A stretch of DNA of 64,000 nt from Microcoleus sp. bin38.metabat.b11b12b14.051 (GTDB lineage: Bacteria > Cyanobacteriota > Cyanobacteriia > Cyanobacteriales > Microcoleaceae): the NCBI RefSeq assembly GCF_013299165.1, contig NZ_JAAFKD010000024.1, forward strand, positions 34,641-98,640, in the 5' to 3' direction. Below the pieces are notes generated by a model. It ran no database searches, had not been told where the DNA came from, and saw only the letters and a list, made by a program, of their open reading frames with translations. Of this stretch, positions 34,922-43,946 are shown piece after piece. A program made the position numbers and the translations under genes. The stretch's first letter is position 1; every line of letters begins with the position of its first letter.

Positions 34922-37366
34922 GTGAAAAATCTCTACTGGCTAGACAAAATTCAACCTTCAGACCGAGATGCAGTTGGGGAAAAAGCATTTTACTTGAGCT
35001 GTTTGCTCGCCCAAAATCATCCCGCTGTACCTGGTTTTGTCGTGCCGGCTACCACATTTTGGCAGTTTTTGGAGTCGATCGACTGGCTAGAACCCCTGTT
35101 GGCGGACTGGCCCCACTCTTCGCTACACTTGAACGTCGATGAACCCAGACAACTGCAATCGATCGCCCGCAGCATCCGCCACCAAATCCTCGCCGCCAAA
35201 CTTCCAGATACACTGCTCTCCAGCTTAGAGTCTGCTGTTGCCCAACTCAACTCCCAAGCCTTAATTTTTCGTACTTCCTTAACTTCGTGGAACCCGAAAA
35301 CCGCCGGAATCCTAGAATCTCACACAGTACGCACCGAACCAGAAGCCATTGAAACCGGACTCAAACAAGCTTGGGCAGAATTGTTCAGAGCCCGAAGTCT
35401 ATTTTACTGGCAGCGGTGCGGCATGAAAATACAGCAAATCAATCCCGCAGTTTTAGTGCAGCCACTCGCCCCAGCCATCGCCGCCGGCGAGGTAAAAACC
35501 AACAGCGGTGGAGCCTGGGAAATCCAAGCCACCAGCGGTTTGGGAATGTCCATCGCTCGGGGAGAAACCATCCCCGATTACTATGAAGTTCAGCCGGAAA
35601 CTGGGGCGGTTAAATTCCAGAAGCTCGGTTACAAAACATTAGCATACAATGTCAAAATCGGCAAAGTAAAACCGAGAGAGAAACCGCATATCGGAAATTG
35701 GAAAAGCCCCCCAAATACCAATTCTGCATTGTTAATGCCAGACAATCCTGGCAGTTGTATAGAGCTTTGGGCATTGGGAGAAAAATCACAAACTGAATAC
35801 GTTTTAGACGAATTACAATTGCAAAAACTCCTGGAATTGAGCAAACAAATAATCGCAGAATTTGATTCAAATTTAATCTTGGAGTGGACTCTAAACCACA
35901 CAGCAAACAGTGGCGAACCGCAATTTTATTTTACTCAAATTCGTCAGGTGAAACGGGAAAAAGTCGCGCCGACACGGGCAAACGCGATCGCCAATACCCG
36001 AATTCCTGCAATCCTCAAAGGCTTGGCCGCCTCCTCAGGAAAAGCCGAAGCAATTGCCCAAGTTATGACTGATTCCCACCTCGAAAACTCCCAATTCTTC
36101 GCCGGAAGCATTTTGGTAGCCCGGACAATCGATCCGAATTGGCTGCCTTGGTTGAAAGTTGCTGCTGGGGTTGTTGCCGAACAAGGAGGCATGACAGGGC
36201 ACGGCGCCATTTTAGCCAGAGAATTGGGGATTCCGGCAGTTGTGGGTGTTGCCGGGGCGACAAGGGCGATCGCCTCGGGCGATTCGGTGTTGGTAGACGG
36301 CGATAGCGGAGAAGTTTTTACCCTCGCCCCACATCCGCCCACAGACACCGCAGACAGCGTGCGCGTTGAGGAAACAGCCAGAAATGCCGAAAAATACAGT
36401 ACAGCAGCAAAAATGTCAATAGCCAACCACCAATTTTCCATCTCAGAGCGATCGACCAATCCCGCATCCTTACCCCGAGGGGCACAATCTCCCCAATGTG
36501 TTTGGGGCCCGCCCACAGCAACTCAACTGCTGGTTAATGTCAGCCAAACAAGTTCGATCGATCGCCTGAGAAATTTGCCCGCAGACGGCATCGGATTGGT
36601 GCGATCGGAATTGATGGCATTGGAAGCTTTGGACTGTCAACACCCCAAAATTTGGCTGCAACACGGCCAACAATCCGAATTTGTCGATCGCATGGCGGAT
36701 TGTCTGAGTTTATTTGCTGCTGCGGTGGCGCCGCGGCCGGTATTTTATCGCTCTCTCGACTTGCGCGACTCAGGCGGCGACGGCAGTTTCAGCGATACCT
36801 TTGAACCAGAATTATTTGATTGGGAGTTGTGCGTACTTCAAAAAGTCTGCGAGTCAGGCCATACAAATGTCAATTTAATTTTGCCTTTCGTGCGATCGGT
36901 GGACGAGTTTATCTACTGCCGCCAGCGCTTAGAAACTATTTGGAAAAATCGGCCCGCCCAGTTTCAACTGTGGATTATGGCGGAAGTTCCTTCGGTGTTA
37001 TTTTTATTGCCAGATTACGTCAAAGCCGGAGTGCAAGGAATTTCCATCGGCACCAACGATTTAACTCAATTTCTGTTAGGCATTCACCGCAACTCCCCGC
37101 AGGTAGCAAGTGGTTTCAACGGGCGCGATCGAGCAGTGATGAGGGCGATCGAACAATTAATCCAACAAGCCAGAGCCGCCGGCATTCCTTGCTCGATTTG
37201 TGGCGATGCCGCCGCCTTGTATCCCGAAACAGTTGAATCCTTTGTGCGGTGGGGGATTTCCTCTATTTCGGTGAATGTCGATGCAGCAGAACAGACTTAC
37301 AGGGCGATCGCCCGCGCCGAACAGCGCCTGCTCCTAGAAGCCGCTAGATCGATCGTTAACAATTAA
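34922..37366 (+). CDS. PEP-synthase-like protein with degenerate ATP-grasp start
   Basis: 814 residues from a GTG. The three-part order is: PPDK_N-like ATP-binding region (1-340), swivelling phosphohistidine domain (GGMTGHGAILARELGIPAVV, near 420-440) and PEP/pyruvate TIM barrel (VRSELMALE, then SIGTNDLTQFLLGIHRN and CSICGDAA with the catalytic Cys). The nucleotide-binding loop normally RSS-x-TAEDL reads FRTSLTSWNP, so normal PEP synthase activity is doubtful. Similar 'putative PEP-binding protein' genes are found throughout cyanobacteria. It is divergent from comF. Confidence 0.82.
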   Translation: MKNLYWLDKIQPSDRDAVGEKAFYLSCLLAQNHPAVPGFVVPATTFWQFLESIDWLEPLLADWPHSSLHLNVDEPRQLQSIARSIRHQILAAKLPDTLLSSLESAVAQLNSQALIFRTSLTSWNPKTAGILESHTVRTEPEAIETGLKQAWAELFRARSLFYWQRCGMKIQQINPAVLVQPLAPAIAAGEVKTNSGGAWEIQATSGLGMSIARGETIPDYYEVQPETGAVKFQKLGYKTLAYNVKIGKVKPREKPHIGNWKSPPNTNSALLMPDNPGSCIELWALGEKSQTEYVLDELQLQKLLELSKQIIAEFDSNLILEWTLNHTANSGEPQFYFTQIRQVKREKVAPTRANAIANTRIPAILKGLAASSGKAEAIAQVMTDSHLENSQFFAGSILVARTIDPNWLPWLKVAAGVVAEQGGMTGHGAILARELGIPAVVGVAGATRAIASGDSVLVDGDSGEVFTLAPHPPTDTADSVRVEETARNAEKYSTAAKMSIANHQFSISERSTNPASLPRGAQSPQCVWGPPTATQLLVNVSQTSSIDRLRNLPADGIGLVRSELMALEALDCQHPKIWLQHGQQSEFVDRMADCLSLFAAAVAPRPVFYRSLDLRDSGGDGSFSDTFEPELFDWELCVLQKVCESGHTNVNLILPFVRSVDEFIYCRQRLETIWKNRPAQFQLWIMAEVPSVLFLLPDYVKAGVQGISIGTNDLTQFLLGIHRNSPQVASGFNGRDRAVMRAIEQLIQQARAAGIPCSICGDAAALYPETVESFVRWGISSISVNVDAAEQTYRAIARAEQRLLLEAARSIVNN

Positions 37367-37686
37367 CCAGCATCCCGCCAACCCGTACAAAAATTACGAT
37401 TGCGATGCCAACACCAACCATACTAACCACGATCGCAAAAAACCAGTTTCTGCATATAGCCTCGATCAAAAAGATGACGCAAAAGACCGGCTCAATCTCC
37501 CAATCCCTCAATCTCAAATCAAAAATCAAAACCTGTACCTCATTTTTGTGAGAACCGCTATAAATCGCCCTCAACCCCTGATTTTTACTTTTGTACCGGG
37601 TTTCTTAACCTCAGCGATAATTAACAACATCCCATTTTCAAGCTAGGATAGAAATATCACCCACACTTTAACCGGAGGTACAAACA
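37367..37686. other. Intergenic region with copy 1 of a 31-base dispersed motif
   Basis: 320 bases. Positions 37536-37566 carry TACCTCATTTTTGTGAGAAC then CGCTATAAATC, related to motifs at 38409-38440 and 54832-54864. The promoter for the following exported protein should lie near 37600-37660; AGGAGGT-like GGAGG is at 37674-37678. Confidence 0.6.
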
Positions 37687-38133
37687 GTGAAATCAAAAAT
37701 TATTGCTGCGGTTGCAATACTTGCCACCCTCGGCTCTCTGCATCCCCATCCAGCATTATCTCAACCGGCAACAGACGGCGGGGTAAAACCCGGATTCTGG
37801 CAACCTCAAGCAAAGGTTGACAATACTCGCAACATTACCCTCAGACTGTTAAATGAAACAGGATTAAACCTAGAATACGGTCAATCAGGTGTCGGCTTGT
37901 CATCCTTGCCCGTAGGAGCCAGCAAAAATATCACAGTTCGCGTCACCAGCCGCACGGCCGATATTGCCAATATTCCGATTAATGTCAAAGGAGGCAGCAC
38001 CACTTTAAAATACGACTATAATGTTGATGCCAAGCAAAATATTGTGACGGTTCGCATCACCACTTCCGACGGTCGGACTAGGCAAGATAGGTCAGTTTAT
38101 ATTGATGAAAAAGGGCGAGTTTACTCTTTCTAA
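37687..38133 (+). CDS. Small exported protein of unknown function
   Basis: 148 residues from a GTG at 37687, chosen because GGAGG lies eight bases upstream. The N-terminus MKSKIIAAVAILATLGSLHP is a signal peptide, with probable cleavage after ALS-Q. The mature part is beta-rich (NITLRLLNETGLNLEYGQ, IVTVRITTSDGR). No family is recognised. It should be periplasmic or secreted. Confidence 0.8.
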   Translation: MKSKIIAAVAILATLGSLHPHPALSQPATDGGVKPGFWQPQAKVDNTRNITLRLLNETGLNLEYGQSGVGLSSLPVGASKNITVRVTSRTADIANIPINVKGGSTTLKYDYNVDAKQNIVTVRITTSDGRTRQDRSVYIDEKGRVYSF

Positions 38134-38148
38134 AACCCACGCTTAGCA

Positions 38149-38208
38149 ACCCGATTTCTGCTGATAAATCTTGGTTCTAGCAGCGAAGTATTCAACCAGA
38201 AATCGGGT
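38149..38208. repeat. Inverted repeat after the exported-protein gene
   Basis: Arms ACCCGATTTCTG (38149-38160) and CAGAAATCGGGT (38197-38208). Similar in style to the AGAAACCGGGTT inverted repeats at 29275 and 57339; may stop transcription, but has no T run. Confidence 0.75.
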
Positions 38209-38320
38209 CGCTCGACTCCCGCCCGCAAATGATATTGGTTTTCAGAAATATTCGCGGATGCTTGGGGTAATAGGCAATCTGCAATCAATAAAATGCTTGG
38301 CTAGTTCCGCATTTTGTGCC

Positions 38321-38440
38321 AATTACCAGCCTTCGACTTCGCTCAGGCTAAAATTACCAATTACCAGCCTTCGACTTCGCTCAGGCTAAAATTACCAATT
38401 ACCAGCCATACCTCATCTTCTTGAGAAACGCTATATATCT
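38321..38440. repeat. 38-bp tandem repeat and copy 2 of the 31-base motif
   Basis: The unit AATTACCAGCCTTCGACTTC... repeats with period 38 about 2.2 times (38321-38407). Each unit contains AGCCT...AGGCT, which can pair. It runs straight into TACCTCATCTTCTTGAGAAA (38409 onward), a member of the dispersed motif family that ends seven bases before the VOC start. Confidence 0.85.
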
Positions 38441-38446
38441 CCAAAA

Positions 38447-39481
38447 ATGAATCAAGTGCAACCAGTTAGCATCGCAGGGATTTATGAAATGTGTATCGGG
38501 GTTACTGATGCCCTGCCACAAATTCAATATTGGGAGCAATTTGGATATCGCATCGGTGCAATCGGAGAATTACCCGCATCGGTGGCTGCCGAATTGTATG
38601 GAGTTTGTTCAAAAGTGCGATCGGTGCGGCTCGAACACCAAGATGCAGATCACGGATTAATTCGCTTGATGGTTTGGGAAAAACCCACAAATGACGGCTT
38701 GCAAATGTCGTCCATGAAGGTAAAAGGCAACCGCTGGGCAACTACTTTAACTGCTGATTTGTTGAATATTCTCAACCATGCCGAAGATGCCCATTCCGCC
38801 AATTTGCCTGTCAAATATACCTCTCCCCGCTGGGAAGTTATTTACAACAAAGAGCGAAAAGCACGTCCTTTTGTCGAGGCGGCTGTCGGAGTGCGCGAGA
38901 TGATGTTGTTGCAGCCTTTGACTCGGCAAGTTTTTTTTCAAAGATTCAATTATGCCCTGCCAAATTACGGGAAAATTGATGAAAATGCTTTTTTCAAAAC
39001 GAGTCAAATTACCCACATGGGCATGATAATTCAAGATGACAGCAAAGAAAAATTGTTGTTTTATGAAGAAGTTCTGGGCTTGATTCGCGCCCGCGACGAT
39101 GTAGAAACTACTTTTGAATCTTCTCTGGCGGGAAGGGAGATTTTTTCTCTTCACCCGGGCGAAAAATTTGTGGTGACGGCTTTTGACGATCCGCGATCGT
39201 CCAAAACAGATTTTGCAGCCGCGCGATCGGGTAGACTGTATATTCTGAGGTTCCCGAGTTCGATCGCCCTAGACGATGGATGCGATCGAACTCTTCCTGG
39301 CTGTTTGGGAATGTCGCTGTACACCTATCGAGTGTCTAGCATCGCAGAATACTTTCACCGAGTCAAAGCCAGCAACGCCCAAAAAATCACCGAAATAGTG
39401 CCTAATGAGTTTGGACAACCGAGTTTTTCGTTTATCGCCCCTGACGGCTATTTCTGGACATTAATAGAATCAGCTTTGTAG
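38447..39481 (+). CDS. VOC-superfamily (glyoxalase-like) protein
   Basis: 344 residues with two related halves, as expected of paired beta-alpha-beta-beta-beta modules. YEMCIGVTDALPQIQYWEQF opens the first and ITHMGMIIQDDSKEKLLFYEEVLG the second; the C-terminal FSFIAPDGYFWTLIE is the usual last strand. Metal ligands may include the His in THMG and the final Glu. The substrate is unknown. No operon partner is evident. Confidence 0.78.
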   Translation: MNQVQPVSIAGIYEMCIGVTDALPQIQYWEQFGYRIGAIGELPASVAAELYGVCSKVRSVRLEHQDADHGLIRLMVWEKPTNDGLQMSSMKVKGNRWATTLTADLLNILNHAEDAHSANLPVKYTSPRWEVIYNKERKARPFVEAAVGVREMMLLQPLTRQVFFQRFNYALPNYGKIDENAFFKTSQITHMGMIIQDDSKEKLLFYEEVLGLIRARDDVETTFESSLAGREIFSLHPGEKFVVTAFDDPRSSKTDFAAARSGRLYILRFPSSIALDDGCDRTLPGCLGMSLYTYRVSSIAEYFHRVKASNAQKITEIVPNEFGQPSFSFIAPDGYFWTLIESAL

Positions 39482-39561
39482 TTTAAGAATGCCAGCCATC
39501 AGATGTTGATGAATAGCTAATCCTCCGAACTTCGCACCAATTTTATAACGATATTATGAGT

Positions 39562-40368
39562 TTATTCTGCTGCTGCTGGCAAAGGGAATCTTTCACCTGC
39601 AAGATAAGCCTCAAAGTTTTTCTCAAAATAAATCCAAGAAGTCATATCTTCTACATCTAATTGCGATTGCGGCGCATCTTGATACAAAGGAATGCGAGTC
39701 CGAATTTCATCTTGCAGCAATTGAGGTAAATCTGTCCAACTTTTGACTTTGGAACCAGTGGCGCTGTAAATCATGTTACCGGGCAGATTTCCCATTTTCA
39801 TCCAAGCCAGCCACGGCCCAATTCTATCCCAACTCAGAATTACTTGAGAAACTGAAACAAGTTCGGGATCTAATAATTCCGCCGTGGGTACAGTCAGCTT
39901 AAACAATTCCGCAGCTTGATAAATCGGATTGGGACTGTAATCGGCAAATCTCGGATCTCCAGCTAAAGGATTGGGATAGTTGGGAAATAAGTCAAAGCTA
40001 AAAGTTGTAATTTCTCCATCTACTTTCGCCGGGAAAATGCCTTGAAAATAACCTTGGACGGGGTTGTTAGCAACGTGTGCAACTGTGAGGACTTCTCCTG
40101 TCCAAGGATTCTCCCATTTGTGGAGAATTTCTCCGCTGTTGGGATCGAGATAGTAAGTTAATTCTCGCGAGGTGAATTCCCAGCCGCCATCGCCGTCAGC
40201 AATACACCTGCTCGCACTCATCCCAACTATTTTGAACAAGCGCTTTTTCGGTTCGTTGGGGACAAAAGAGTAAATCGCGCCGTTCCAGGTAAGAAATGTT
40301 GCTTCACCGTCTAATGAACTGCGGGTTTTCACCCATTCCTTGGCATCCAATTCTTTTACTAAAACCAT
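39562..40368 (-). CDS. DUF1838 family protein
   Basis: 268 residues from the ATG at 40368, which has AAGGAG eight bases upstream; the frame is open to 40584 but without such a site. DUF1838 features: ASRCIADGDGGWEFTSRELTY, WENPWTGE, and the tryptophan-rich VSQVILSWDRIGPWLAWM. The family is common in cyanobacteria and proteobacteria with no proven role. It is followed downstream by the end of the VOC gene, converging on it. Confidence 0.87.
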   Translation of the reverse strand: MVLVKELDAKEWVKTRSSLDGEATFLTWNGAIYSFVPNEPKKRLFKIVGMSASRCIADGDGGWEFTSRELTYYLDPNSGEILHKWENPWTGEVLTVAHVANNPVQGYFQGIFPAKVDGEITTFSFDLFPNYPNPLAGDPRFADYSPNPIYQAAELFKLTVPTAELLDPELVSVSQVILSWDRIGPWLAWMKMGNLPGNMIYSATGSKVKSWTDLPQLLQDEIRTRIPLYQDAPQSQLDVEDMTSWIYFEKNFEAYLAGERFPLPAAAE

Positions 40369-40649
40369 ACCGCAGGCTCCTTTGGGTTGACGGTTGACAG
40401 TTGACTGTTGAGAGGTGAGGGCGACCTCTACTTGGAACCAAGAAGATTGGAATAATGAACAGTCTAATTTTATTTTATCGCTTACAAGGGTTCCGGCTTT
40501 AAACCAATGCTTTCTGGTAACAGGTCGATGTTTTTGTGCAGCGGATTTGACATTTTCGGATGCACAATCAACTGCTGCTAGCAATGCGGGCTACTGGCGC
40601 CCTTGCTATCAGGTTGGTTCCGACAAAATGTCAACCGCCACATTGCGGA

Positions 40650-40937
40650 CTAATATCCGCTATTCCTGTTGATACCTGCGCCTCGATTTCCTTCTTCTTT
40701 CGGTTTAGCTTTGTTGACTCGCAACGGGCGCCCCATCCACTCTGCACCGTCTAATTCGGTAATTGCAGCGTCTTCTTGGGCATCTTCCATCATCTCAACA
40801 AATGCAAAACCGCGCATCCGACCGGTTTCCCTGTCGGTAGGCAAGACAACTCGCTTGACTGTGCCGTACTCTGCAAATACTGATTTCAGGTCTTCTTCGG
40901 TGGCGCGGTAGGACAAATTTCCAATATAGATAGTCAT
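40650..40937 (-). CDS. RRM-type RNA-binding protein (first copy)
   Basis: 95 residues, one RRM. RNP2 IYIGNLSY at 3-10 and RNP1 RGFAFVEM at 43-50 are intact; the tail is short and glycine/arginine-containing. Cyanobacterial Rbp proteins of this form are cold- and stress-responsive and bind mRNAs, with some targeting transcripts to thylakoids. A second copy with a longer glycine-rich tail is at 48678. Confidence 0.93.
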   Translation of the reverse strand: MTIYIGNLSYRATEEDLKSVFAEYGTVKRVVLPTDRETGRMRGFAFVEMMEDAQEDAAITELDGAEWMGRPLRVNKAKPKEEGNRGAGINRNSGY

Positions 40938-41091
40938 GTCGATCGAACTGAACTTGTTGTGCTATACATAATAACCGGTAAATTTTACTCTCTAGTGAAT
41001 TCTGGCTGACAATCGGGCGATCGCATCTAACTCAAAGGGTTTGCCGCACTGACAAACCCTTTGTACTAGCTGCAATAGTTAGTTCTTTTGC

Positions 41092-41310
41092 TTAGTCGAT
41101 CGAGATTGACTGAGGCCCGCTGCTTTTAGCACTGGTGGCTTCGGCGGAGGGAGCAGTGTAGGAAGTCGAACCGGCTTGCTCGTCGATCCAGCTCCTAACT
41201 GGCTCTTCGTGAAGGTTGAGTCGAAGCAAGCCTGAAAAAAATCCGCCTGTGAAGGCGATGGGCTGCTGCATCAATTCTTTGACCACTGGGATGAGTTCGT
41301 CGAGGAACAT
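41092..41310 (-). CDS. Small conserved cyanobacterial protein
   Basis: 72 residues. MFLDELIPVVKELMQQPIAF is followed by FTGGFFSGLLRLNLHEEPVR SWI (quoted with break) and a serine/threonine-rich tail. I know similar small proteins in cyanobacteria but not a function. It is located between the RRM gene and egtC, which faces away. Confidence 0.65.
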   Translation of the reverse strand: MFLDELIPVVKELMQQPIAFTGGFFSGLLRLNLHEEPVRSWIDEQAGSTSYTAPSAEATSAKSSGPQSISID

Positions 41311-41475
41311 TCAAGAGTCTCCTTGTACTGCTGGGGTTATACTTTAACTTTACCGTTTGTACGGAGATGCTGTTGGCGACCGACAAAAAACCGGCACTCT
41401 CAATGTTGAAGATGGGCGATCTGCAATTTCCTGGCAAATGATTTAGAATGCTAATTTGTTGGCTTACAAAATTTT

Positions 41476-42264
41476 ATGTGCCGTTTGCTTGGCTACCTCG
41501 GCGGGCCGATTTTACTCGATACTCTTCTGTACAAGCCGGAACATTCGCTAATTGTGCAGAGTTACGATCCCCGCGAAATGACTTCGGGCCTGCTAAACGC
41601 TGATGGTTTTGGTATCGGTTGGTATCACCCGCACTTAGATACTGACCCGTTTACCTATAAAAGCGTACAGCCAATTTGGAGCGACATTAACCTTCCGAGT
41701 ATCAGTCGATACGTTGAATCCGGCTGCGCGATCGGCTATGTTCGCAGTGCAACTTCAGGACAAGCCATAGATTTGAGCAACTGTCAGCCGTTTGGGAACG
41801 ATCGCCTGTTGTTCGTACACAACGGCTTCGTGCAAAATTTTCGGAAAACTCTTTACAGACCAATTCGCGATCGGCTGTGCGATACCGTTTATCAATCAAT
41901 TAACGGTACTACAGATTCAGAGCACATCTTCGGCTTATTTGTCAATGAATTAACAGCAGGCAATCAGACTCTAGAAGCTGCTTTGCAAAACTCCCTGAAA
42001 ACCTTAGCTGAGCTAGCAAACGTTCACCAAGTCGAATTTTCAGCTAATATCATTATCAGCGACGGACACCAGCTCGTGGCCTCTCGCTTTGCTTTCCCAA
42101 AAGCCCCTCCTTCCCTTTATTGGCTGCGGGACGATCTAAATTTTCCGAATTCTGTCATCATTGCTTCTGAGCCTTTATTTGCTGGCCATTGGCACGAGTG
42201 TCCAGTCCAGAGCATTATCAGTACGGGAGTAGACGGTGAGATCCAAATCTATCCAATCTTGTAA
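41476..42264 (+). CDS. egtC: Ergothioneine biosynthesis amidohydrolase EgtC
   Basis: 262 residues, class-II glutamine amidotransferase fold. The N-terminal nucleophile Cys2 follows Met1 (MCRLLGYLGGPI); LNADGFGIGWY and the FVHNGFVQNF region complete the Ntn site. EgtC removes the gamma-glutamyl group from gamma-glutamyl-hercynylcysteine sulfoxide. It overlaps egtB by 29 bases. Presence of EgtC suggests the mycobacterial-type route through gamma-glutamylcysteine. Confidence 0.92.
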   Translation: MCRLLGYLGGPILLDTLLYKPEHSLIVQSYDPREMTSGLLNADGFGIGWYHPHLDTDPFTYKSVQPIWSDINLPSISRYVESGCAIGYVRSATSGQAIDLSNCQPFGNDRLLFVHNGFVQNFRKTLYRPIRDRLCDTVYQSINGTTDSEHIFGLFVNELTAGNQTLEAALQNSLKTLAELANVHQVEFSANIIISDGHQLVASRFAFPKAPPSLYWLRDDLNFPNSVIIASEPLFAGHWHECPVQSIISTGVDGEIQIYPIL

Positions 42265-43570
42265 ACAGGCAATTTATCACGATTTGCAGCAGTGTCGCAG
42301 TGGCACTTTCAAGCTATTTGCAGACATCGATCGCAATACTTTTTGCCGTCAAGCTCATCCTGATTTCAGCCCGGTTGGCTGGCACTTAGGCCACATTGCT
42401 TATACTGAGGATTTGTGGCTGTTGCAGCGGTGTGCTGGCTTGAAACCAGTTTTTGCTGAGTATCACCAACTGTTTGCTGCTGATATTTTGCCGAAAAAAC
42501 AACGAGTTTTTTTGCCTGCGTTACCAGAAGTTGAATTGTATCTGGATGCGGTGCGAAAAAAGGTGTTAGATTATTTGGAAGTTGCGCCGATAGACCAGCA
42601 GGAACGTCTCTGGCGGTTTATTATTCAGCACGAAAGCCAGCACTGCGAAACTGTTGCTTTTGTGTTGCAAATGCACAGGAAGGAAGAAGGAAGTTCGGCA
42701 GCGGATTTGGTAACGGATGTAACGGATTTAACGGAGAGAAGCAAGGAGGAAGAAGGAAGATTAATTACCGATTCCCAATTACCGATTCCCAATTACCAAT
42801 TCCCGACTACCAATTACCAATTACCGATTCCCGATTCGATGATTGAAATTCCGGGCGGGGAATTTTATATGGGAAGCGATGCTGCTGAGGCTTTGGATAA
42901 CGAGCGATCGCGCCATTTGTGTTATTTATCAGCATACGCGATCGATCGCTATCCCGTGACTTGCGGTCAATACGGAGATTTTATGGCTTCCGGCGGCTAT
43001 CAAAACCGCGATTGGTGGTCAGCAGAGGGCTGGGAATGGCAAAAAGTTCATTTAGTCGATCGCCCGCTTTACTGGTCAGAAAATCCAGCTTTTAACAACC
43101 ATCCAGTTTGTGGCGTCTGTTGGTACGAAGCCGAAGCTTACTGCAACTTCGCCGGCAAGCGTTTACCATCAGAAGCCGAATGGGAGAAAGCAGCGAGTTG
43201 GGATGCCACAAATCAAATATATCGCACCTATCCTTGGGGAGAAGCACAGCCAAATGCCAGCCTGTGCAATCACGGGAACAATCTCGCAAATACTTCGCCA
43301 GTTGACGCTTTTCCCAAAGGAGCGAGTGCAGCGGGCTGCGGCGATATGTTGGGTAATGTCTGGGAGTGGACTGCTTCAACCTTTGACGCCTATCCAGAAT
43401 TTGAAAGTTATCCTTACAGGGGATACTCGGAAGTTTATTTTGATGGACAACACCGGGTTTTGAAAGGTGGGAGTTGGGCGACTTTTCCCCAAGCACTGCG
43501 ATCGACTTTTCGGAATTGGTACTATCCGGGCGTGCGGCAAATTCTTGCTGGTTTTCGCTGCGCCAAGTAG
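42236..43570 (+). CDS. egtB: Ergothioneine synthase EgtB (DinB plus FGE-sulfatase domains)
   Basis: 444 residues from a GTG inside the end of egtC. The DinB half carries the iron ligands: GWHLGHIAY (one His near 42) and HESQHCE (H-x3-H-x-E, near 126). The C-terminal half is FGE-like, from IEIPGGEFYMGSD to GGSWATFP and the final LAGFRCA. The enzyme joins trimethylhistidine to the thiol substrate with O2. Between the two domains 50 residues encoded by heptamer repeats are inserted in frame (42679-42840). Sits between egtC and egtD. Confidence 0.93.
   Translation: MRSKSIQSCKQAIYHDLQQCRSGTFKLFADIDRNTFCRQAHPDFSPVGWHLGHIAYTEDLWLLQRCAGLKPVFAEYHQLFAADILPKKQRVFLPALPEVELYLDAVRKKVLDYLEVAPIDQQERLWRFIIQHESQHCETVAFVLQMHRKEEGSSAADLVTDVTDLTERSKEEEGRLITDSQLPIPNYQFPTTNYQLPIPDSMIEIPGGEFYMGSDAAEALDNERSRHLCYLSAYAIDRYPVTCGQYGDFMASGGYQNRDWWSAEGWEWQKVHLVDRPLYWSENPAFNNHPVCGVCWYEAEAYCNFAGKRLPSEAEWEKAASWDATNQIYRTYPWGEAQPNASLCNHGNNLANTSPVDAFPKGASAAGCGDMLGNVWEWTASTFDAYPEFESYPYRGYSEVYFDGQHRVLKGGSWATFPQALRSTFRNWYYPGVRQILAGFRCAK
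42679..42840. repeat. Heptamer and CCCAATTA-type repeat inside egtB
   Basis: Purine-rich GAAGGAA units, then ATTACCGATTCCCAATTACC-like units in tandem, all in the egtB reading frame, give the low-complexity peptide PIPNYQFPTTNYQLPIP. Intergenic heptamer arrays elsewhere in the window have the same sequence style. Confidence 0.85.
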
Positions 43571-43600
43571 TGATCAATAAAAGTAAAACTACAATCACAT

Positions 43601-43663
43601 AGGTTCGTAGTGAGGACTTTAGTCCGCATAAAATTAGAGGACTAAAGTCCTCACTACGAACCT
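43601..43663. repeat. Dispersed 60-bp palindrome, copy 4
   Basis: AGGTTCGTAGTGAGGACTTT and its complement with a short unpaired centre, 31 bases after the egtB stop. May end the egtCB transcript, leaving egtD to its own promoter in the 283 bases that follow. Confidence 0.9.
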
Positions 43664-43946
43664 GTAAAATTTATATTGTCAAACATAAATTTTATTTAGA
43701 GTAAATCTTAGAGGATATTTGTTTGTTAAACACCCAAATTTTTTCCACGTACAAATACTAACTTAAAAAAGGTTTGTAAATGATTTAATAATTTATGTTG
43801 ATATTTTTTAAAGTTTAAATGGCGGGTGCGATCGCCATCTAGTGAGAAAATACAGAACGGAGATCGGCATAAAAAATCTAGCTTGAGCGCGATTTTTGGC
43901 AACGCGACTAGGTGCTATACTCATTGGTGCATCTTAATTTTACTCT

